Of a stretch of DNA of 64,000 nt, positions 18,620 through 29,354 are shown piece after piece (the first letter of the stretch is position 1; every line of letters starts with the position of its first letter). The notes beneath the pieces are model-generated. The model made no database searches. It was not told the DNA's origin and worked only from the letters and a program-made list of their open reading frames with translations. The translations under genes and the position numbers were made by a program. The stretch lies in NCBI RefSeq assembly GCF_016864555.1, contig NZ_CP044011.1, forward strand, positions 2,747,501-2,811,500. Reading direction: 5' to 3'. The DNA is from Sinorhizobium sp. BG8. Its GTDB lineage: Bacteria > Pseudomonadota > Alphaproteobacteria > Rhizobiales > Rhizobiaceae.

Positions 18620-19837
18620 ATGACATTCGATAGATACGCCCTGGGCTTTGGCGCCGGGCAACGCGCCATCTACGCAGCCGATCCCTGGTCGAGCCGCGGC
18701 CGCCTGTACGCTGAAACAGCAAGCGCCACGCGATCGGATTTCCAGCGCGACCGGGATCGGATCGTCCATACGACGGCTTTCCGCAGGCTGAAGCACAAGA
18801 CGCAGGTGTTCATCGCGGCCGATGGCGACCACTATCGTACACGCCTGACCCACACGATCGAGGTCGCCCAGATCGCGCGTGCGCTGGCCCGCGCCCTGAA
18901 GCTGGACGAGGATCTTGCCGAGGGGGTGGCGCTGGTGCACGACTTCGGCCACACGCCCTTCGGCCATACGGGCGAGGATGCCCTGCACGAGGTCCTGGAA
19001 CCCTATGGTGGCTTCGATCACAATGCGCAGTCGTTGCGGATCGTCACCAAGCTCGAGCGCCGATATGCCGAGTTCGACGGCCTGAACCTGACCTGGGAAA
19101 GCCTCGAGGGACTCGTCAAGCATAACGGACCGCTCCTGACCGAGAGCGGGCAGGGAACGCGCGGTCCGGTTCCGCAGCCGATTCTCGATTATTGCATGCT
19201 CCACGATCTCGAGCTGGCGAGCTTCGCCAGCCTCGAAGCGCAGGTGGCGGCGATCGCCGACGATATCGCCTACAACACCCACGACATCGATGACGGGCTC
19301 CGGTCCGGCTACTTGACCTTCGACATGCTCGAGGAGATACCCTTCCTCGCCAAGCTCATGCACGAGGTCCGCTCGCGTTACCCGGCGCTGGAGCCCTCGC
19401 GCTTCACCCACGAGATCATGCGCCGGCAGATCACCGAGATGGTGGAGGACGTGATCGGCTACGCGCAGGCCGCCATTCGTGAAGTGAAGCCGCAAAGCGC
19501 GACGGACGTGCGCCGGGCGGGCAGGGTGATGGCGACGTTCTCCGAAGCGATGGCGGTCACCGACCGGCAGATCAAGAAGATGCTCTTCACCCGCATCTAC
19601 CGTCACCCGGAAGTGATGCGTGTGCGGGCGAACGCTGCGTCCATCGTGGTGGACCTGTTTCAAGCCTATATGAACGATCCGCAGCTGATGCAGGGCCACT
19701 ACTGGGTGGACCGCATAGCCGAGATGAAGGAGCCGGTGAAGGCGCGCCATGTGGGCGACTATCTCGCGGGCATGACGGACAATTACGCCATCAGCACCCA
19801 CCGACGTTTGTTTGACCACACTCCGGAATTGCGATAG
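18620..19837 (+). CDS. dgt: Deoxyguanosinetriphosphate triphosphohydrolase-like protein
   Basis: A 405-residue HD-domain hydrolase. Metal ligands are seen in order: [12 protein letters not shown] (first His), then [14 protein letters not shown] (His-Asp and the following His residues), and the later [14 protein letters not shown] (Asp). The N-terminal [20 protein letters not shown] is typical of the bacterial Dgt-like type 2 subfamily. Such enzymes split dNTPs into nucleoside plus tripolyphosphate and tune the dNTP pool. It is divergent from erpA and precedes argS by 74 bases, probably sharing its transcript. Confidence 0.93.
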   Translation: MTFDRYALGFGAGQRAIYAADPWSSRGRLYAETASATRSDFQRDRDRIVHTTAFRRLKHKTQVFIAADGDHYRTRLTHTIEVAQIARALARALKLDEDLAEGVALVHDFGHTPFGHTGEDALHEVLEPYGGFDHNAQSLRIVTKLERRYAEFDGLNLTWESLEGLVKHNGPLLTESGQGTRGPVPQPILDYCMLHDLELASFASLEAQVAAIADDIAYNTHDIDDGLRSGYLTFDMLEEIPFLAKLMHEVRSRYPALEPSRFTHEIMRRQITEMVEDVIGYAQAAIREVKPQSATDVRRAGRVMATFSEAMAVTDRQIKKMLFTRIYRHPEVMRVRANAASIVVDLFQAYMNDPQLMQGHYWVDRIAEMKEPVKARHVGDYLAGMTDNYAISTHRRLFDHTPELR

Positions 19838-19911
19838 TCACCCCGCAACCCGAACATTGTCGCAGGTACGGTCGATTGCATTCGCAGCCGGCCTTTGCGC
19901 GGATGGATGAG

Positions 19912-21672
19912 ATGAATCTTTTTACCGATTTCGACAACAGAGTGAAGAGCGCGCTTGAGAGAATTGAAATCGTTCGCGAAAAGCGAAACGATCTTGATTT
20001 CTCGCGCATTACGGTGGAACCGCCGCGCGATGCGAGCCACGGCGACGTCGCCACCAATGCCGCGATGGTCCTGGCAAAGGCACTCGGGCTCAATCCGCGC
20101 GCGCTTGCAGATCTGATCGTCGTCGAACTCAAGTCGGATCCGGAAATCGCCGAGGTTTCGGTTGCTGGTCCCGGCTTCATCAACGTGCGCCTGTCGGTCC
20201 CATACTGGCAGAAGTTGCTCACCCGGATGATTCTCGAGGGCACGGACTTCGGCAAAAGCGAAATCGGGGGCGGCAAGAAGGTCAACGTCGAGTACGTGTC
20301 GGCCAATCCGACCGGCCCGATGCACGTGGGCCACTGCCGCGGCGCTGTCGTCGGTGACACCCTTGCCAACCTGCTTTCCTTCGCTGGCTATGGGGTCACA
20401 AAGGAATACTACATCAACGACGCGGGCTCGCAGATCGACGTGCTGGCCCGGTCCGTCTACCTGCGCTACCGCGAAGCGCTCGGCGAAACGATCGGGGAAA
20501 TTCCCCCGGGCCTCTATCCGGGCGATTATCTCGTTCCGGTAGCAAAGGCGCTCGTGGCCGAATTCGGCAGCAGCCTGCGCGCGATGCCGGAAAACAAGTG
20601 GCTGCCCATCATCAAGGACCGCTCGATCGACGCGATGATGGCGATGATCCGCGAGGACCTTGCCTCGCTGAACGTCACGCACGACATCTTCTTCTCCGAA
20701 CGTGCCCTGCACGACGGTAACGGCGCGCGCATTCGTACCGCCATCAACGACCTGACCTTCAAGGGCCATGTCTACAAGGGTGTCCTGCCGCCACCGAAGG
20801 GGCAGCTGCCCGAGGACTGGGAAGACCGCGAGCAGACGCTTTTCCGCTCGACGGAAGTCGGCGACGACATCGATCGGCCGCTGATCAAGTCGGACGGATC
20901 CTATACGTACTTCGCCGCCGACGTGGCCTACTTCAAGGACAAGTACGACCGCGGCTTCGACGAGATGATCTACATCCTCGGCGCGGACCACGGCGGTTAT
21001 GTCAAGCGGCTGGAGGCGGTCGCCCGCGCGATCTCCGAAGGAAAGTCCGAGCTGACCGTGCTGCTATGCCAGCTCGTCAAACTGTTCAGGAACGGTGAGC
21101 CCGTAAAGATGTCGAAGCGGTCAGGCGACTTCGTGACGCTGCGGGACGTCGTCGAGGAAGTGGGTCGCGATCCGGTACGCTTCATGATGATCTACCGCAA
21201 GAACTCCGAACCGCTGGATTTCGACTTTGCCAAGGTGACGGAACAGTCGAAGGACAATCCGGTGTTCTACGTGCAATACGCCCATGCGCGTTGCATGTCG
21301 GTGTTCCGACAGGCTGCGGAAGCCTTTCCGGGACTTGATGTTTCGTCTGCGACGCTGGCCTCTCAAATCGAGGGCAACATCAACGATCCGAGTGAACTTC
21401 AGCTGATCGGAAAGCTTGCAGAATATCCGAGAATGATCGAGGCTGCGGCACTGGCCCACGAGCCTCACCGAATCGCTTTTTACCTGTATGATCTTGCCAG
21501 TGCTTTCCATGCCCACTGGAACAAAGGCAAGGATTCACCTGAATTACGATTTGTTAACGATAAGAATAGAGAATCGAGTATTGCCAGACTCGGGCTGGTG
21601 CATGCGGTCGCATCTGTTCTGAAGTCGGGCCTGTCTATTACAGGCACGGCGGCCCCGGACGAAATGCGGTAA
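19912..21672 (+). CDS. argS: Arginyl-tRNA synthetase
   Basis: A 586-residue class I synthetase. ATG 19912 ([19 protein letters not shown]) is preferred over in-frame starts from 19876. The N-terminal Add1 domain includes [16 protein letters not shown]. The HIGH motif reads HVGH within [18 protein letters not shown] (near residue 138). Unusually for ArgS as a family, a KMSKR loop is retained ([13 protein letters not shown]). The C-terminal anticodon-binding domain ends with [19 protein letters not shown]. It joins dgt upstream and the SPOR gene downstream in one direction. Confidence 0.96.
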   Translation: MNLFTDFDNRVKSALERIEIVREKRNDLDFSRITVEPPRDASHGDVATNAAMVLAKALGLNPRALADLIVVELKSDPEIAEVSVAGPGFINVRLSVPYWQKLLTRMILEGTDFGKSEIGGGKKVNVEYVSANPTGPMHVGHCRGAVVGDTLANLLSFAGYGVTKEYYINDAGSQIDVLARSVYLRYREALGETIGEIPPGLYPGDYLVPVAKALVAEFGSSLRAMPENKWLPIIKDRSIDAMMAMIREDLASLNVTHDIFFSERALHDGNGARIRTAINDLTFKGHVYKGVLPPPKGQLPEDWEDREQTLFRSTEVGDDIDRPLIKSDGSYTYFAADVAYFKDKYDRGFDEMIYILGADHGGYVKRLEAVARAISEGKSELTVLLCQLVKLFRNGEPVKMSKRSGDFVTLRDVVEEVGRDPVRFMMIYRKNSEPLDFDFAKVTEQSKDNPVFYVQYAHARCMSVFRQAAEAFPGLDVSSATLASQIEGNINDPSELQLIGKLAEYPRMIEAAALAHEPHRIAFYLYDLASAFHAHWNKGKDSPELRFVNDKNRESSIARLGLVHAVASVLKSGLSITGTAAPDEMR

Positions 21673-21734
21673 CGTCACCATTTCCCCACAATAGGCTGGC
21701 ATCCGGGTAACCCGTAGCTTGTGAGTGGAGCAGC

Positions 21735-24700
21735 ATGGCAGACAAGAACTTCGCGCGAAGCGGTATCGCTGACACGGATCTCTTGGCGGATGATGATCCG
21801 TTGAGCGAGCTTGCACGCATTGTCGGTTTTGATCCGCGCCCTGTCACTCCGGAGCAGCGTCCGGCCAGTCTCGGTATGAGGGTTGTAGAACCGGTTCAGG
21901 TTCCGCAGCAGCGTCAGGAGCCCGCTTTCGGGCTCGAGGACGAACTGATGCGGGAGTTCGAACTCTACGACGCTCCGCCGCGGCTCGATCCTGTCGATCA
22001 TATCTCGCGGCCTCCAAGCCCCGAAGAGGATGCCAGCCAGGCTGCGTCGAACGAGACGGGCGGCTGGAATGTCGTCTCCGGGCCCGAAGACTTTGGCGTC
22101 GGCCAGGACACGGCCTATGCCGAGCTGGAGATTTCCAGCGAGGAAATCGCGGTCGAAGAGTCATTCGCGCCGGATGATTCTTTCGCACAGCAGGACGATG
22201 CGGGATTCGCTGCCGAGGCAAACGTCGGCGATGCAATCGATTCGCAGTACGCCTCCCAGGTCTTTGAACACGCTCGCGAGGTTTCGGCGTACGAGGCCCA
22301 AGGCGACTACACCGTATACGCCCATACGGTCGACGTTTCTCCCGCCGAGAGTGATTACCGGGACGAGCCGCACCTTGCCAATTCCGCGTATGAGGCCCAG
22401 GCGGGCTTTGAAAGCGCAGCGGAAGCCGCGGAATACGAGGTGTCGGACAGCGCCCACGCCTTTTCACCAGAGGAGAGCGCATCCAACGAAATCCCGGCCG
22501 AACCGGTTCAGGACTCCGTCCCCCATGAGCCCGTCTATCTCGGCCTGCAGCCGACGCGTGCTGAGGACGATCCGCTCGAGTTCGAGACCATCGATCTCGA
22601 GAAGGAATTGGAGCTGTCGATCGGCGACGCGCTGAAAATCGACGGCGACGAGCCCGAGGCTTACGCTCCCATCGCTGAAGAGGCGGAAGAGCCTGTCCAC
22701 CTGGGACTGCATCCGGCAACTTTGCCGGAACCGATCGAGCAGGCCATGCCGTCCTACGTGCCGGAGATCGAGGCAGAGGCCTCGGTCGAGGCAAATCTCG
22801 CCTATCAACCTGTCTCCGATGAGCCCGCTGCCGGAGGAGAACTGGACTACGTTGCGCGCTGGAACCAGCCTGAGCCGGTTGCGCTTGAAGCATCGTTCGC
22901 AGAACCCCAGGCAGTTGCGGCAACAGTAGCCGAAGTGAATGTCGAACCCGAGTTCGGCACCTGGATGCATCATCACTACGCCGACCAGGGCGATGCCGCG
23001 GAAGAGCCCTTCCACGCGGAACAGGGGTATGCCGGTTCGGAGACTCATCTGGTGACGGAACCGGTCGCCAACGATGCGCTTGCCCGCGCCGAGCGCGAAA
23101 TGGCCTGGCAATCGGAAGCGGTGGCGGAAGAGCATGCCTTCCACTCCGAAGAGGCCTACGCGGTGGCGCCCGTAGCGCCTGCTGCCGATGGATACCAGAT
23201 CGACGACCTGCTGGCGGAAGTGGAACGCTTCCCGATGCCGGAACTCCGTCCATCGTCCGTTCTTCCCTCCGCAGTTGTCCCGTCGCGGCAGTCGGCCCAG
23301 GTCGACCACGGCTCGGCGCCGATCTTTACCCGCGCCACTCCCTTCGTGCGCTCGCAGGCGCCGGTTTCTCGTGAAGTGGTTGCCCCGGCGGTAGCGGTCG
23401 CCGCACCCGTTGCAGCCGTCGTCGAACCCATTGCTGCAGTGGCCGAACCCGTTGCCATTGCCGCGGCGCCGGTTGCTCGCGTCATCGAGGCGCCGGCTCC
23501 CGTCGTAGAGGTTGCCGCCGTACAGCCTTCTGCCGAAGTCAAGCCAGACACCGGGACCGACGGGGGGTTCGACAACTTCGAACTCGATCTTTCCGAGATG
23601 GACCTCGATCTCGACCTTGGCGATTTTTCGCTGAACGATGAGAAACCGGTTGCGGCGCCCGTGGCCGAAGTTGCGAAGCGACCAGAGCCTGCGGTGGCTC
23701 GCCCGGTCGAGCAGGTGCCTGTGCGGGCAGCGCAGACCGTTGTTCCGCCTGTTGCGACCTATGTCGCGCCGGTTGCCGAGCCGGTGGCAGAGGAAGACGA
23801 TACTTCAGGAGCCGATTCGACAGACAACGCCCTGCCGTTCGACCCGTCGATGATCGCGGACACCGAGTACAGCGTGTCTCCGGTCACCGAGCTCGACGTG
23901 CCGCAGTTGCCGCCCGTCGAAAAGGAAAAGCCGGCCGCCTATCAGCCGGACTACGACCTGGACCTTGATGCGGAAATGGCGCAGCTCTTCGCCGAGCCCT
24001 CGGCAGCGAAGACTGCCGCTGCTGTGGCTGTAGGTGCTGCCGCTGCTTCGGCCGGTTATCCCGCCGCCGAGTCATCTGCGGCTGCCGATGGCGACGCGGA
24101 CGATTTCGAGAAGGCTCTCCAGGAGGACTTTCGCCGTTCCCTGACCCAGGCGGAGCGCACCGCAATTCAGGTCGATCCTCTGCAGGGCGACGAAGAATAT
24201 GACGACGTCGGCTACGATGAGCCCCGTCGCGGCAAGGGCATGCTGATTGCAGCGTCGATCGCCCTCGTGGTCGCGCTCGGCGGTGGCGGCGTCTATGCAT
24301 GGATGTGGAGCACCGGTGACGTCGGACCGGGTTCCGGCGAGCCGCGGGTCATCCTTGCCGACAAGGAACCGGTCAAGATCGTGCCCGAGGAAAAGGGCGG
24401 AAAGACCGTACCCAACCAGGACAAGGCGGTCTATGACCGCGTGGCCGGAACGGCCGATGCTACGCCGAAGCAGGAAAAGCTGGTTACCACGACCGAGGAG
24501 CCGGTTGACGTGGTGCAGCGGACGCTGACGCCGGAAACGCTTCCCAACGATAGCGAGGACGATGTCGCGTCCGTCATCGGTAACGCCGAAGAAGACAGCC
24601 GCCTGTTGCCCGGCGTTGACGAGACCGGGACAGCGAAGGAACAGGAAGGCAAGGCGCCCGTCGTTTCTCCGCGCAAGGTACGCACGATGATCGTCAAGCC

Positions 24701-25391
24701 GGACGGTACGCTTGTTGCTCGCGAGGAAACTGTGAGCGAGGCCGAAACCGCCTCTGCCGCAACATCGGGCGAGGCAGGACAGGACACGATTGGCAACGCC
24801 ACGAAGTCTGCGCTTGCCGCACCCAGCGGAGCGCTTCCGACGGCAGAAGCCGGCGAGGCAGCTCTTCCCTCTTCCACGCCGCTCAGAGCTGGCGAGAAGC
24901 AGGAAGCGGGGACCGAAGGGGCTCTCCAGGAGGTCGCCAAGGCGAACGTTGAGGATTCCGCACCGGTTCGGGTCGTGAAGACGACGACTTTCGGTAACGG
25001 CAATACCGGCGGCAATACCCCGGTCCCGGGCGCGAAGCCCGTGGAGGCCAAGGCTGAGCAGGCCACCCCCGTGGCGACGCCCGAGATGACTGCTTCCCAG
25101 CCGGCCGAAAAGCCCGCCGAGCAGGTTCAGGTCGCAGCAGCCAACCCGGGTGGTTACGTGATCCAGATCGCGTCGCTGCCTTCGGAAGCCGAGGCCCAGA
25201 AGTCCTACGGAAGCCTGTCCTCGAAGTTCTCCGATGTCATCGGCGGACGCGGTGTCGACATCAAGAAGGCTGAGATCCCGAACAAGGGTACCTACTACCG
25301 TGTTCGCATCCCTGCCGGCTCGCGCGAGGAAGCCAATGCGCTGTGCTCGAAGTACAAGAGCGCGGGTGGAAGCTGCATCGTCACAAAGTAG
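21735..25391 (+). CDS. Large SPOR-domain cell-division protein
   Basis: A 1218-residue protein. Residues 1-830 are an acidic, Ala/Glu/Pro/Val-rich region, probably disordered, with recurring motifs such as EPVHLGL and EPVYLGL. A single membrane helix (LIAASIALVVALGGGGVYAWMW) lies at about 836-857, so the long N-terminal region is cytoplasmic and the rest periplasmic. A linker leads to a SPOR domain at about 1139-1218 (GGYVIQIASLPSEAEAQKSYGSL ... CSKYKSAGGSCIVTK), which binds denuded glycan at division sites. The position between argS and nagZ is normal for rhizobia. The very long cytoplasmic part is rich enough in repeats that its length may vary between strains. Confidence 0.88.
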   Translation: MADKNFARSGIADTDLLADDDPLSELARIVGFDPRPVTPEQRPASLGMRVVEPVQVPQQRQEPAFGLEDELMREFELYDAPPRLDPVDHISRPPSPEEDASQAASNETGGWNVVSGPEDFGVGQDTAYAELEISSEEIAVEESFAPDDSFAQQDDAGFAAEANVGDAIDSQYASQVFEHAREVSAYEAQGDYTVYAHTVDVSPAESDYRDEPHLANSAYEAQAGFESAAEAAEYEVSDSAHAFSPEESASNEIPAEPVQDSVPHEPVYLGLQPTRAEDDPLEFETIDLEKELELSIGDALKIDGDEPEAYAPIAEEAEEPVHLGLHPATLPEPIEQAMPSYVPEIEAEASVEANLAYQPVSDEPAAGGELDYVARWNQPEPVALEASFAEPQAVAATVAEVNVEPEFGTWMHHHYADQGDAAEEPFHAEQGYAGSETHLVTEPVANDALARAEREMAWQSEAVAEEHAFHSEEAYAVAPVAPAADGYQIDDLLAEVERFPMPELRPSSVLPSAVVPSRQSAQVDHGSAPIFTRATPFVRSQAPVSREVVAPAVAVAAPVAAVVEPIAAVAEPVAIAAAPVARVIEAPAPVVEVAAVQPSAEVKPDTGTDGGFDNFELDLSEMDLDLDLGDFSLNDEKPVAAPVAEVAKRPEPAVARPVEQVPVRAAQTVVPPVATYVAPVAEPVAEEDDTSGADSTDNALPFDPSMIADTEYSVSPVTELDVPQLPPVEKEKPAAYQPDYDLDLDAEMAQLFAEPSAAKTAAAVAVGAAAASAGYPAAESSAAADGDADDFEKALQEDFRRSLTQAERTAIQVDPLQGDEEYDDVGYDEPRRGKGMLIAASIALVVALGGGGVYAWMWSTGDVGPGSGEPRVILADKEPVKIVPEEKGGKTVPNQDKAVYDRVAGTADATPKQEKLVTTTEEPVDVVQRTLTPETLPNDSEDDVASVIGNAEEDSRLLPGVDETGTAKEQEGKAPVVSPRKVRTMIVKPDGTLVAREETVSEAETASAATSGEAGQDTIGNATKSALAAPSGALPTAEAGEAALPSSTPLRAGEKQEAGTEGALQEVAKANVEDSAPVRVVKTTTFGNGNTGGNTPVPGAKPVEAKAEQATPVATPEMTASQPAEKPAEQVQVAAANPGGYVIQIASLPSEAEAQKSYGSLSSKFSDVIGGRGVDIKKAEIPNKGTYYRVRIPAGSREEANALCSKYKSAGGSCIVTK

Positions 25392-25417
25392 GCCGCGATA
25401 CTCTCAGCGTTAACCAG

Positions 25418-25444
25418 AAGGGCGCGGATCTCCGCGCCCTTCTT
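25418..25444 (+). terminator. Terminator-like hairpin between the SPOR gene and nagZ
   Basis: AGGGCGCGG and CCGCGCCCT form a nine-base-pair stem around a four-base loop, followed by TCTT. The T run is short, so it may only reduce read-through into nagZ. Confidence 0.65.
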
Positions 25445-25501
25445 GCGTTGAGGGAAGCCTTTCGGGACGCGGGGCTCTTCGCCTTTGCGGAGCGAGCGCC
25501 T

Positions 25502-26533
25502 ATGATCCGGTTCATGAGCGAATCAAAATCCTTTATTTCGGGCTGCAAGGGCCTGAGCCTCACCGCCGACGAGATTGCCTTCTTCCGGGACGAGCGTCCC
25601 TGGGGCTTCATCCTTTTCGGGCGCAACATCGGTGAACCGTCGCAGGTCGCCGACCTGACAGCCGCGCTTCGCGACACGGTGGGAGGCGCTGCCGACATTC
25701 CGGTACTGATCGATCAGGAAGGCGGGCGCGTGCAGCGCATCAAGCCGCCCCACGTCCAGCAGTATCCGAATGCGGCAGCCCTCGGGGCGATCTATCGCCA
25801 GGACGAGGGGAAGGGCCTCAGGGCCGCATGGCTCATGTCGCGCCTGCATGCATTCGACCTCTTGAAGCTCGGCATCAACGTAGACTGCCTGCCGGTCCTC
25901 GATGTCGCCGTGCCAGGCGTCCACGACGTCATCGGCAACCGCGCCTACGGACAGGACGCCGACATCGTCAGTGCGATGGGGAAGGCGGCGGCCGAAGGCT
26001 TGAAGGATGGCGGTCTATTGCCGGTGATGAAGCATATGCCGGGCCACGGCCGCACGATGGTCGATTCCCATCACGATCTTCCCGTTGTGCATGCGCCGCT
26101 CGCGGAACTCGAGCGTTGCGATTTCGTGCCGTTCAGGCGGATGAAGGACGAGCTCATGGGAATGTCGGCCCATATCGTCTTCTCGAATATCGATCCGGAC
26201 AATCCGGCCACCACTTCGCCGAAGGTCGTGCGCGAGATCATCCGCGGTCATATCGGATTTGACGGGCTGTTGATGTCGGACGACGTTTCGATGAACGCGC
26301 TTCAGGGGGATATTGCCACCCGTACACGCGGTATAGTTGCCTCAGGTCTCGACATGGTCTTGCATTGCCACGGCATCATGGATGAAATGATCGCGGTCGC
26401 AGAGAACGTGCCTGGCTTGTCGGGGGAATCCCTGCGGCGGGCCAAGGCGGCGCGGGCGGGGTTGCGGGAGCCGGATAACTCCGACGAGCTTGCACTGCGG
26501 GAAGAATTCAACCAAATGATTTCCGTGAGTTGA
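25502..26533 (+). CDS. nagZ: Beta-N-acetylhexosaminidase NagZ
   Basis: A 343-residue glycoside hydrolase family 3 enzyme. ATG 25502 has GGAG nine bases upstream; an internal ATG at 25514 (MSESKSF) is the alternative. Family hallmarks are seen: LIDQEGGRVQRIKPP, and the catalytic loop KHMPGHGRTMVDSHHDLP carrying the His/Asp dyad, then LMSDDVSMNAL with the nucleophile Asp. NagZ removes GlcNAc from muropeptides in cytoplasmic cell-wall recycling and can generate beta-lactamase inducers. The clustering with SPOR and scpAB is typical for Rhizobiales. Confidence 0.93.
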   Translation: MIRFMSESKSFISGCKGLSLTADEIAFFRDERPWGFILFGRNIGEPSQVADLTAALRDTVGGAADIPVLIDQEGGRVQRIKPPHVQQYPNAAALGAIYRQDEGKGLRAAWLMSRLHAFDLLKLGINVDCLPVLDVAVPGVHDVIGNRAYGQDADIVSAMGKAAAEGLKDGGLLPVMKHMPGHGRTMVDSHHDLPVVHAPLAELERCDFVPFRRMKDELMGMSAHIVFSNIDPDNPATTSPKVVREIIRGHIGFDGLLMSDDVSMNALQGDIATRTRGIVASGLDMVLHCHGIMDEMIAVAENVPGLSGESLRRAKAARAGLREPDNSDELALREEFNQMISVS

Positions 26534-26559
26534 TGTAACACACAGGAAACACGGCGCAG

Positions 26560-27417
26560 GTGACGGGGACGAAGGTGCAGAAAAGGCCACGATCAGTCGA
26601 TACCCCGATGGACCAGCTCTGGCAGGACAATGGCGCCGAGCGCGGCCTGCACGAGGAAAGCCTCGTCATCGATATCGCCGGCTTCGAAGGTCCGCTCGAC
26701 CTGCTGCTCTACCTCGCGCGTATCCAGAAGGTCGATCTCGCCCGTATTTCGGTGCTGGCGCTTGCCGAGCAGTACCTGGCGTTCATAGAGCGTGCCCAGC
26801 GCATCCGCATCGAGCTTGCGGCAGACTATCTCGTAATGGCGGCCTGGCTCGCCTACCTGAAGTCCAAGCTGCTTATTCCCAAGCAGATCAAGGACGAAGG
26901 CCCCTCGGGTGAGGAGATGGCGGCTTCGCTTGCGTTCAGGCTGAAGCGCCTGGAGGCGATGCGTGACGCGGCCACCCGTCTCGTCAATCGCAACCGGCTG
27001 GGACGCGACGTGTTTGCGCGCGGTGCGCCGGAACACATTCCGACGGAGCGGCGGACTGCCTTCGAGGCATCGCTCTACGATCTCGTGACGGCCTATGCGT
27101 CGCTCCGGCAGCGGCATGCGATCACGCAGGTAACGATCGAGAAGCGCAACGTCTGGTCGCTCGCCGAGGCGCGCGAACTGCTGCATCGCCTCATCGGAGA
27201 GGTCGACGACTGGATGGCGCTGGATCAGTACCTGGTTCGCTTCATGGCAAATCCGGCCGAACGCGCGACGGCGCTTGCGAGTGCTTTCGCGGCGTCGCTC
27301 GAGATGGTGCGGGAAGGGCACATGGAAATACGTCAGGACGGCGCCTTCCAGCCGATCTATCTTCGGTCGGGCGGCCGCGCGAAGAACGACGAGAACGAGG
27401 CTTTCGAAGGTGAGTGA
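26560..27417 (+). CDS. scpA: Segregation and condensation protein A
   Basis: A 285-residue kleisin. The signature FEGPLDLLLYLARIQKVDLARISVLALAEQYL lies at about residues 42-75, followed by LAADYLVMAAWLAYLKSKLLIP. The frame opens at GTG 26560; an ATG at 26608 (MDQLWQDN) is an equally possible start, since neither has a strong ribosome site. ScpA bridges the two SMC heads and, with ScpB, forms the condensin that compacts and segregates the chromosome. scpB overlaps its end by eight bases, so the two are translationally coupled. Confidence 0.93.
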   Translation: MTGTKVQKRPRSVDTPMDQLWQDNGAERGLHEESLVIDIAGFEGPLDLLLYLARIQKVDLARISVLALAEQYLAFIERAQRIRIELAADYLVMAAWLAYLKSKLLIPKQIKDEGPSGEEMAASLAFRLKRLEAMRDAATRLVNRNRLGRDVFARGAPEHIPTERRTAFEASLYDLVTAYASLRQRHAITQVTIEKRNVWSLAEARELLHRLIGEVDDWMALDQYLVRFMANPAERATALASAFAASLEMVREGHMEIRQDGAFQPIYLRSGGRAKNDENEAFEGE

Positions 27418-28120
27418 GGTACCCGACCAGGAACTGGCGAGCGAATGCGGCACCGTGGTGGACCCGCGGCGCCTGCATGAGGCTGCGCGCATCGCCGAGG
27501 CGCTGGTCTTTGCGTCCTCCGGGCCGGTGTCGGAATCCTACATCGCCGAGCGGCTGCCGATGGGCGTCGATGTTCTCCACGTGATGCGGTCGCTGAAGGC
27601 GCTTTATGCCGGTCGCGGCGTCAACCTCGTGAAGGTAGACGATCACTGGGCTTTCCGCACTGCGCCTGACCTTTCCTTCGTCATCCGCACGGATGAGATG
27701 GAGGTGCGCAAGCTTTCGCGTGCGGCGCTCGAGGTGCTGTCGATCATAGCCTATCACCAGCCGGTGACGCGTGCGGAGATCGAGGACATACGCGGCGTGC
27801 AGACGTCCAAGGGGACGCTGGACGTGCTGATGGAAGCCGGATGGGTTCGCTTCCGTGGACGCCGTCGCACGCCGGGACGCCCGGTGACGTTCGCGACCAC
27901 GCGGGATTTTCTCGACAATTTCGGCCTGGAGGACATTCGCGACCTGCCGGGGATGGAGGAGCTCAAGGGCTCCGGACTGCTTTCCGGCCGCATTCCTGCG
28001 AATTTCCGTGTGCCGTTGCCCCTGGGCGAGGACGAGCCGGCTGGAGACGAGGATCCGATCACGCAGTTTGATCTCGAGGAACTCGGCCTCTTGACACCGG
28101 GCGGAAAAGAAGACGAATAA
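27410..28120 (+). CDS. scpB: Segregation and condensation protein B
   Basis: A 236-residue protein with two winged-helix domains. The GTG start at 27410 overlaps the scpA stop (27415-27417). Typical segments are HEAARIAEALVFASSGPVSESYIAERLP in the first domain and LSRAALEVLSIIAYHQPVTRAEIEDIRGV in the second, plus GRPVTFATTRDFLDNFGLEDIRDLP. ScpB dimers bind the middle of ScpA in the SMC condensin complex. An acidic tail (GDEDPITQFDLEELGLL) ends the protein. Confidence 0.94.
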   Translation: MSEVPDQELASECGTVVDPRRLHEAARIAEALVFASSGPVSESYIAERLPMGVDVLHVMRSLKALYAGRGVNLVKVDDHWAFRTAPDLSFVIRTDEMEVRKLSRAALEVLSIIAYHQPVTRAEIEDIRGVQTSKGTLDVLMEAGWVRFRGRRRTPGRPVTFATTRDFLDNFGLEDIRDLPGMEELKGSGLLSGRIPANFRVPLPLGEDEPAGDEDPITQFDLEELGLLTPGGKEDE

Positions 28121-28209
28121 CGGAAGGTTATCGTATATCTTCGTAATGCCATTGGGGACATGCCGCTGCTGTTCGCCGCTTGGCGTTTGAAACGCAGGAA
28201 CGGCAGGAA

Positions 28210-29313
28210 ATGGCTTCGGACCCGTCAGGCTTAAACGGCATAGAGACGAGGCCGGCGCCCGCCGTCACCTTCGCCGCGCGCCTCGCCTTCGAGGATGTCC
28301 GCCACAGCTATCACGGCAAGGAAACGATCCGGGGCATTTCGCTGACGGCGGAGCCGGGCGAGGTCTTGTGTCTTCTCGGGCCGTCCGGATCCGGAAAAAC
28401 GACCCTGCTGCGTATTGCCGCAGGCATAGAGGCGCAGACCGGTGGACGGCTGCTGCTGAATGACCAGGAGATTGCGGGGCCGGCGACATTCCTGCCGCCG
28501 GAGAGGCGAGGGATCGGTCTGATGTTCCAGGACTTCGCCCTGTTCCCGCACATGACCATTCTCGAGAACGTCCGATTCGGCCTGACGGACATGGCGAAGC
28601 CCGCAGCGCTCGCGGAAGCGATGGTCGCGCTCGAGCGCGTCGGCCTTGCGCGCTATGCGCAGAAGTATCCGCATGTCCTGTCAGGCGGAGAGCAGCAGCG
28701 CGTGGCGCTTGCCCGGGCGCTTGCACCGCGTCCGGCTGTCCTGTTGATGGACGAACCTTTTTCCGGCCTCGATTCCCGGCTGAAGGACTCAATTCGGGCC
28801 GAAACGCTGACAATTCTTCGTGAATCCCGCGCGACCGCGATCGTTGTCACGCACGACGCCGAGGAAGCGATGCGCATGGGCGACCGCATCGCCTTGCTGC
28901 GGGACGGTTGCCTCGTTCAGGTCGGAACCTCCGAGGAGTTGTACCTTCGACCGAAGGATCTGTTCGCCACGGCGTTCTTCTCAGAGATCAACGAATTCCA
29001 CGGGCGTGTGCGCGGCAATGTCGTTGAAACACCTTTTGGTGCGGTGCCAACCAACGGATTCTCGGACGGGGCGAGGGTGACGGTCGCTGTGCGGTTATCC
29101 GGAATTCGGGTCCACGAGGCGGAAGGCAGCATCCCTGCGCGCATTCTTGCGCGTCGGTTCCTCGGTGTTGTCGAATTGCTCGAATTGGCGATCCCGAACA
29201 CGGATCAGCCACTTCGTGCGCGTATACGTGCGGATCAGCTGCCGCACGGATTGCGCGACGTCGCGCTTTCCGTTAACGAGCGGGACATACTTGTGTTTGA
29301 AAAAGACGCCTGA
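28210..29313 (+). CDS. Orphan ABC transporter ATPase, iron(III)/polyamine type
   Basis: A 367-residue ATP-binding subunit. Walker A is GPSGSGKTT, the Q-loop is [11 protein letters not shown], the signature LSGGEQQR, Walker B VLLMDEP, and the switch VVTHDAEEA. The C-terminal 120 residues form a TOBE-like regulatory domain, as in FbpC, PotA and similar ATPases. [23 protein letters not shown] fits the FbpC/AfuC branch. No permease or binding protein is adjacent, so its partners must be encoded elsewhere. It lies between scpB and tatA in an otherwise division/secretion-oriented run. ATG 28210 is chosen, with AGGA sequences before it. Confidence 0.86.
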   Translation: MASDPSGLNGIETRPAPAVTFAARLAFEDVRHSYHGKETIRGISLTAEPGEVLCLLGPSGSGKTTLLRIAAGIEAQTGGRLLLNDQEIAGPATFLPPERRGIGLMFQDFALFPHMTILENVRFGLTDMAKPAALAEAMVALERVGLARYAQKYPHVLSGGEQQRVALARALAPRPAVLLMDEPFSGLDSRLKDSIRAETLTILRESRATAIVVTHDAEEAMRMGDRIALLRDGCLVQVGTSEELYLRPKDLFATAFFSEINEFHGRVRGNVVETPFGAVPTNGFSDGARVTVAVRLSGIRVHEAEGSIPARILARRFLGVVELLELAIPNTDQPLRARIRADQLPHGLRDVALSVNERDILVFEKDA

Positions 29314-29354
29314 ACGTCTTACATCGGGGTTACGGCTTTAAAGGGAGTACGAGA

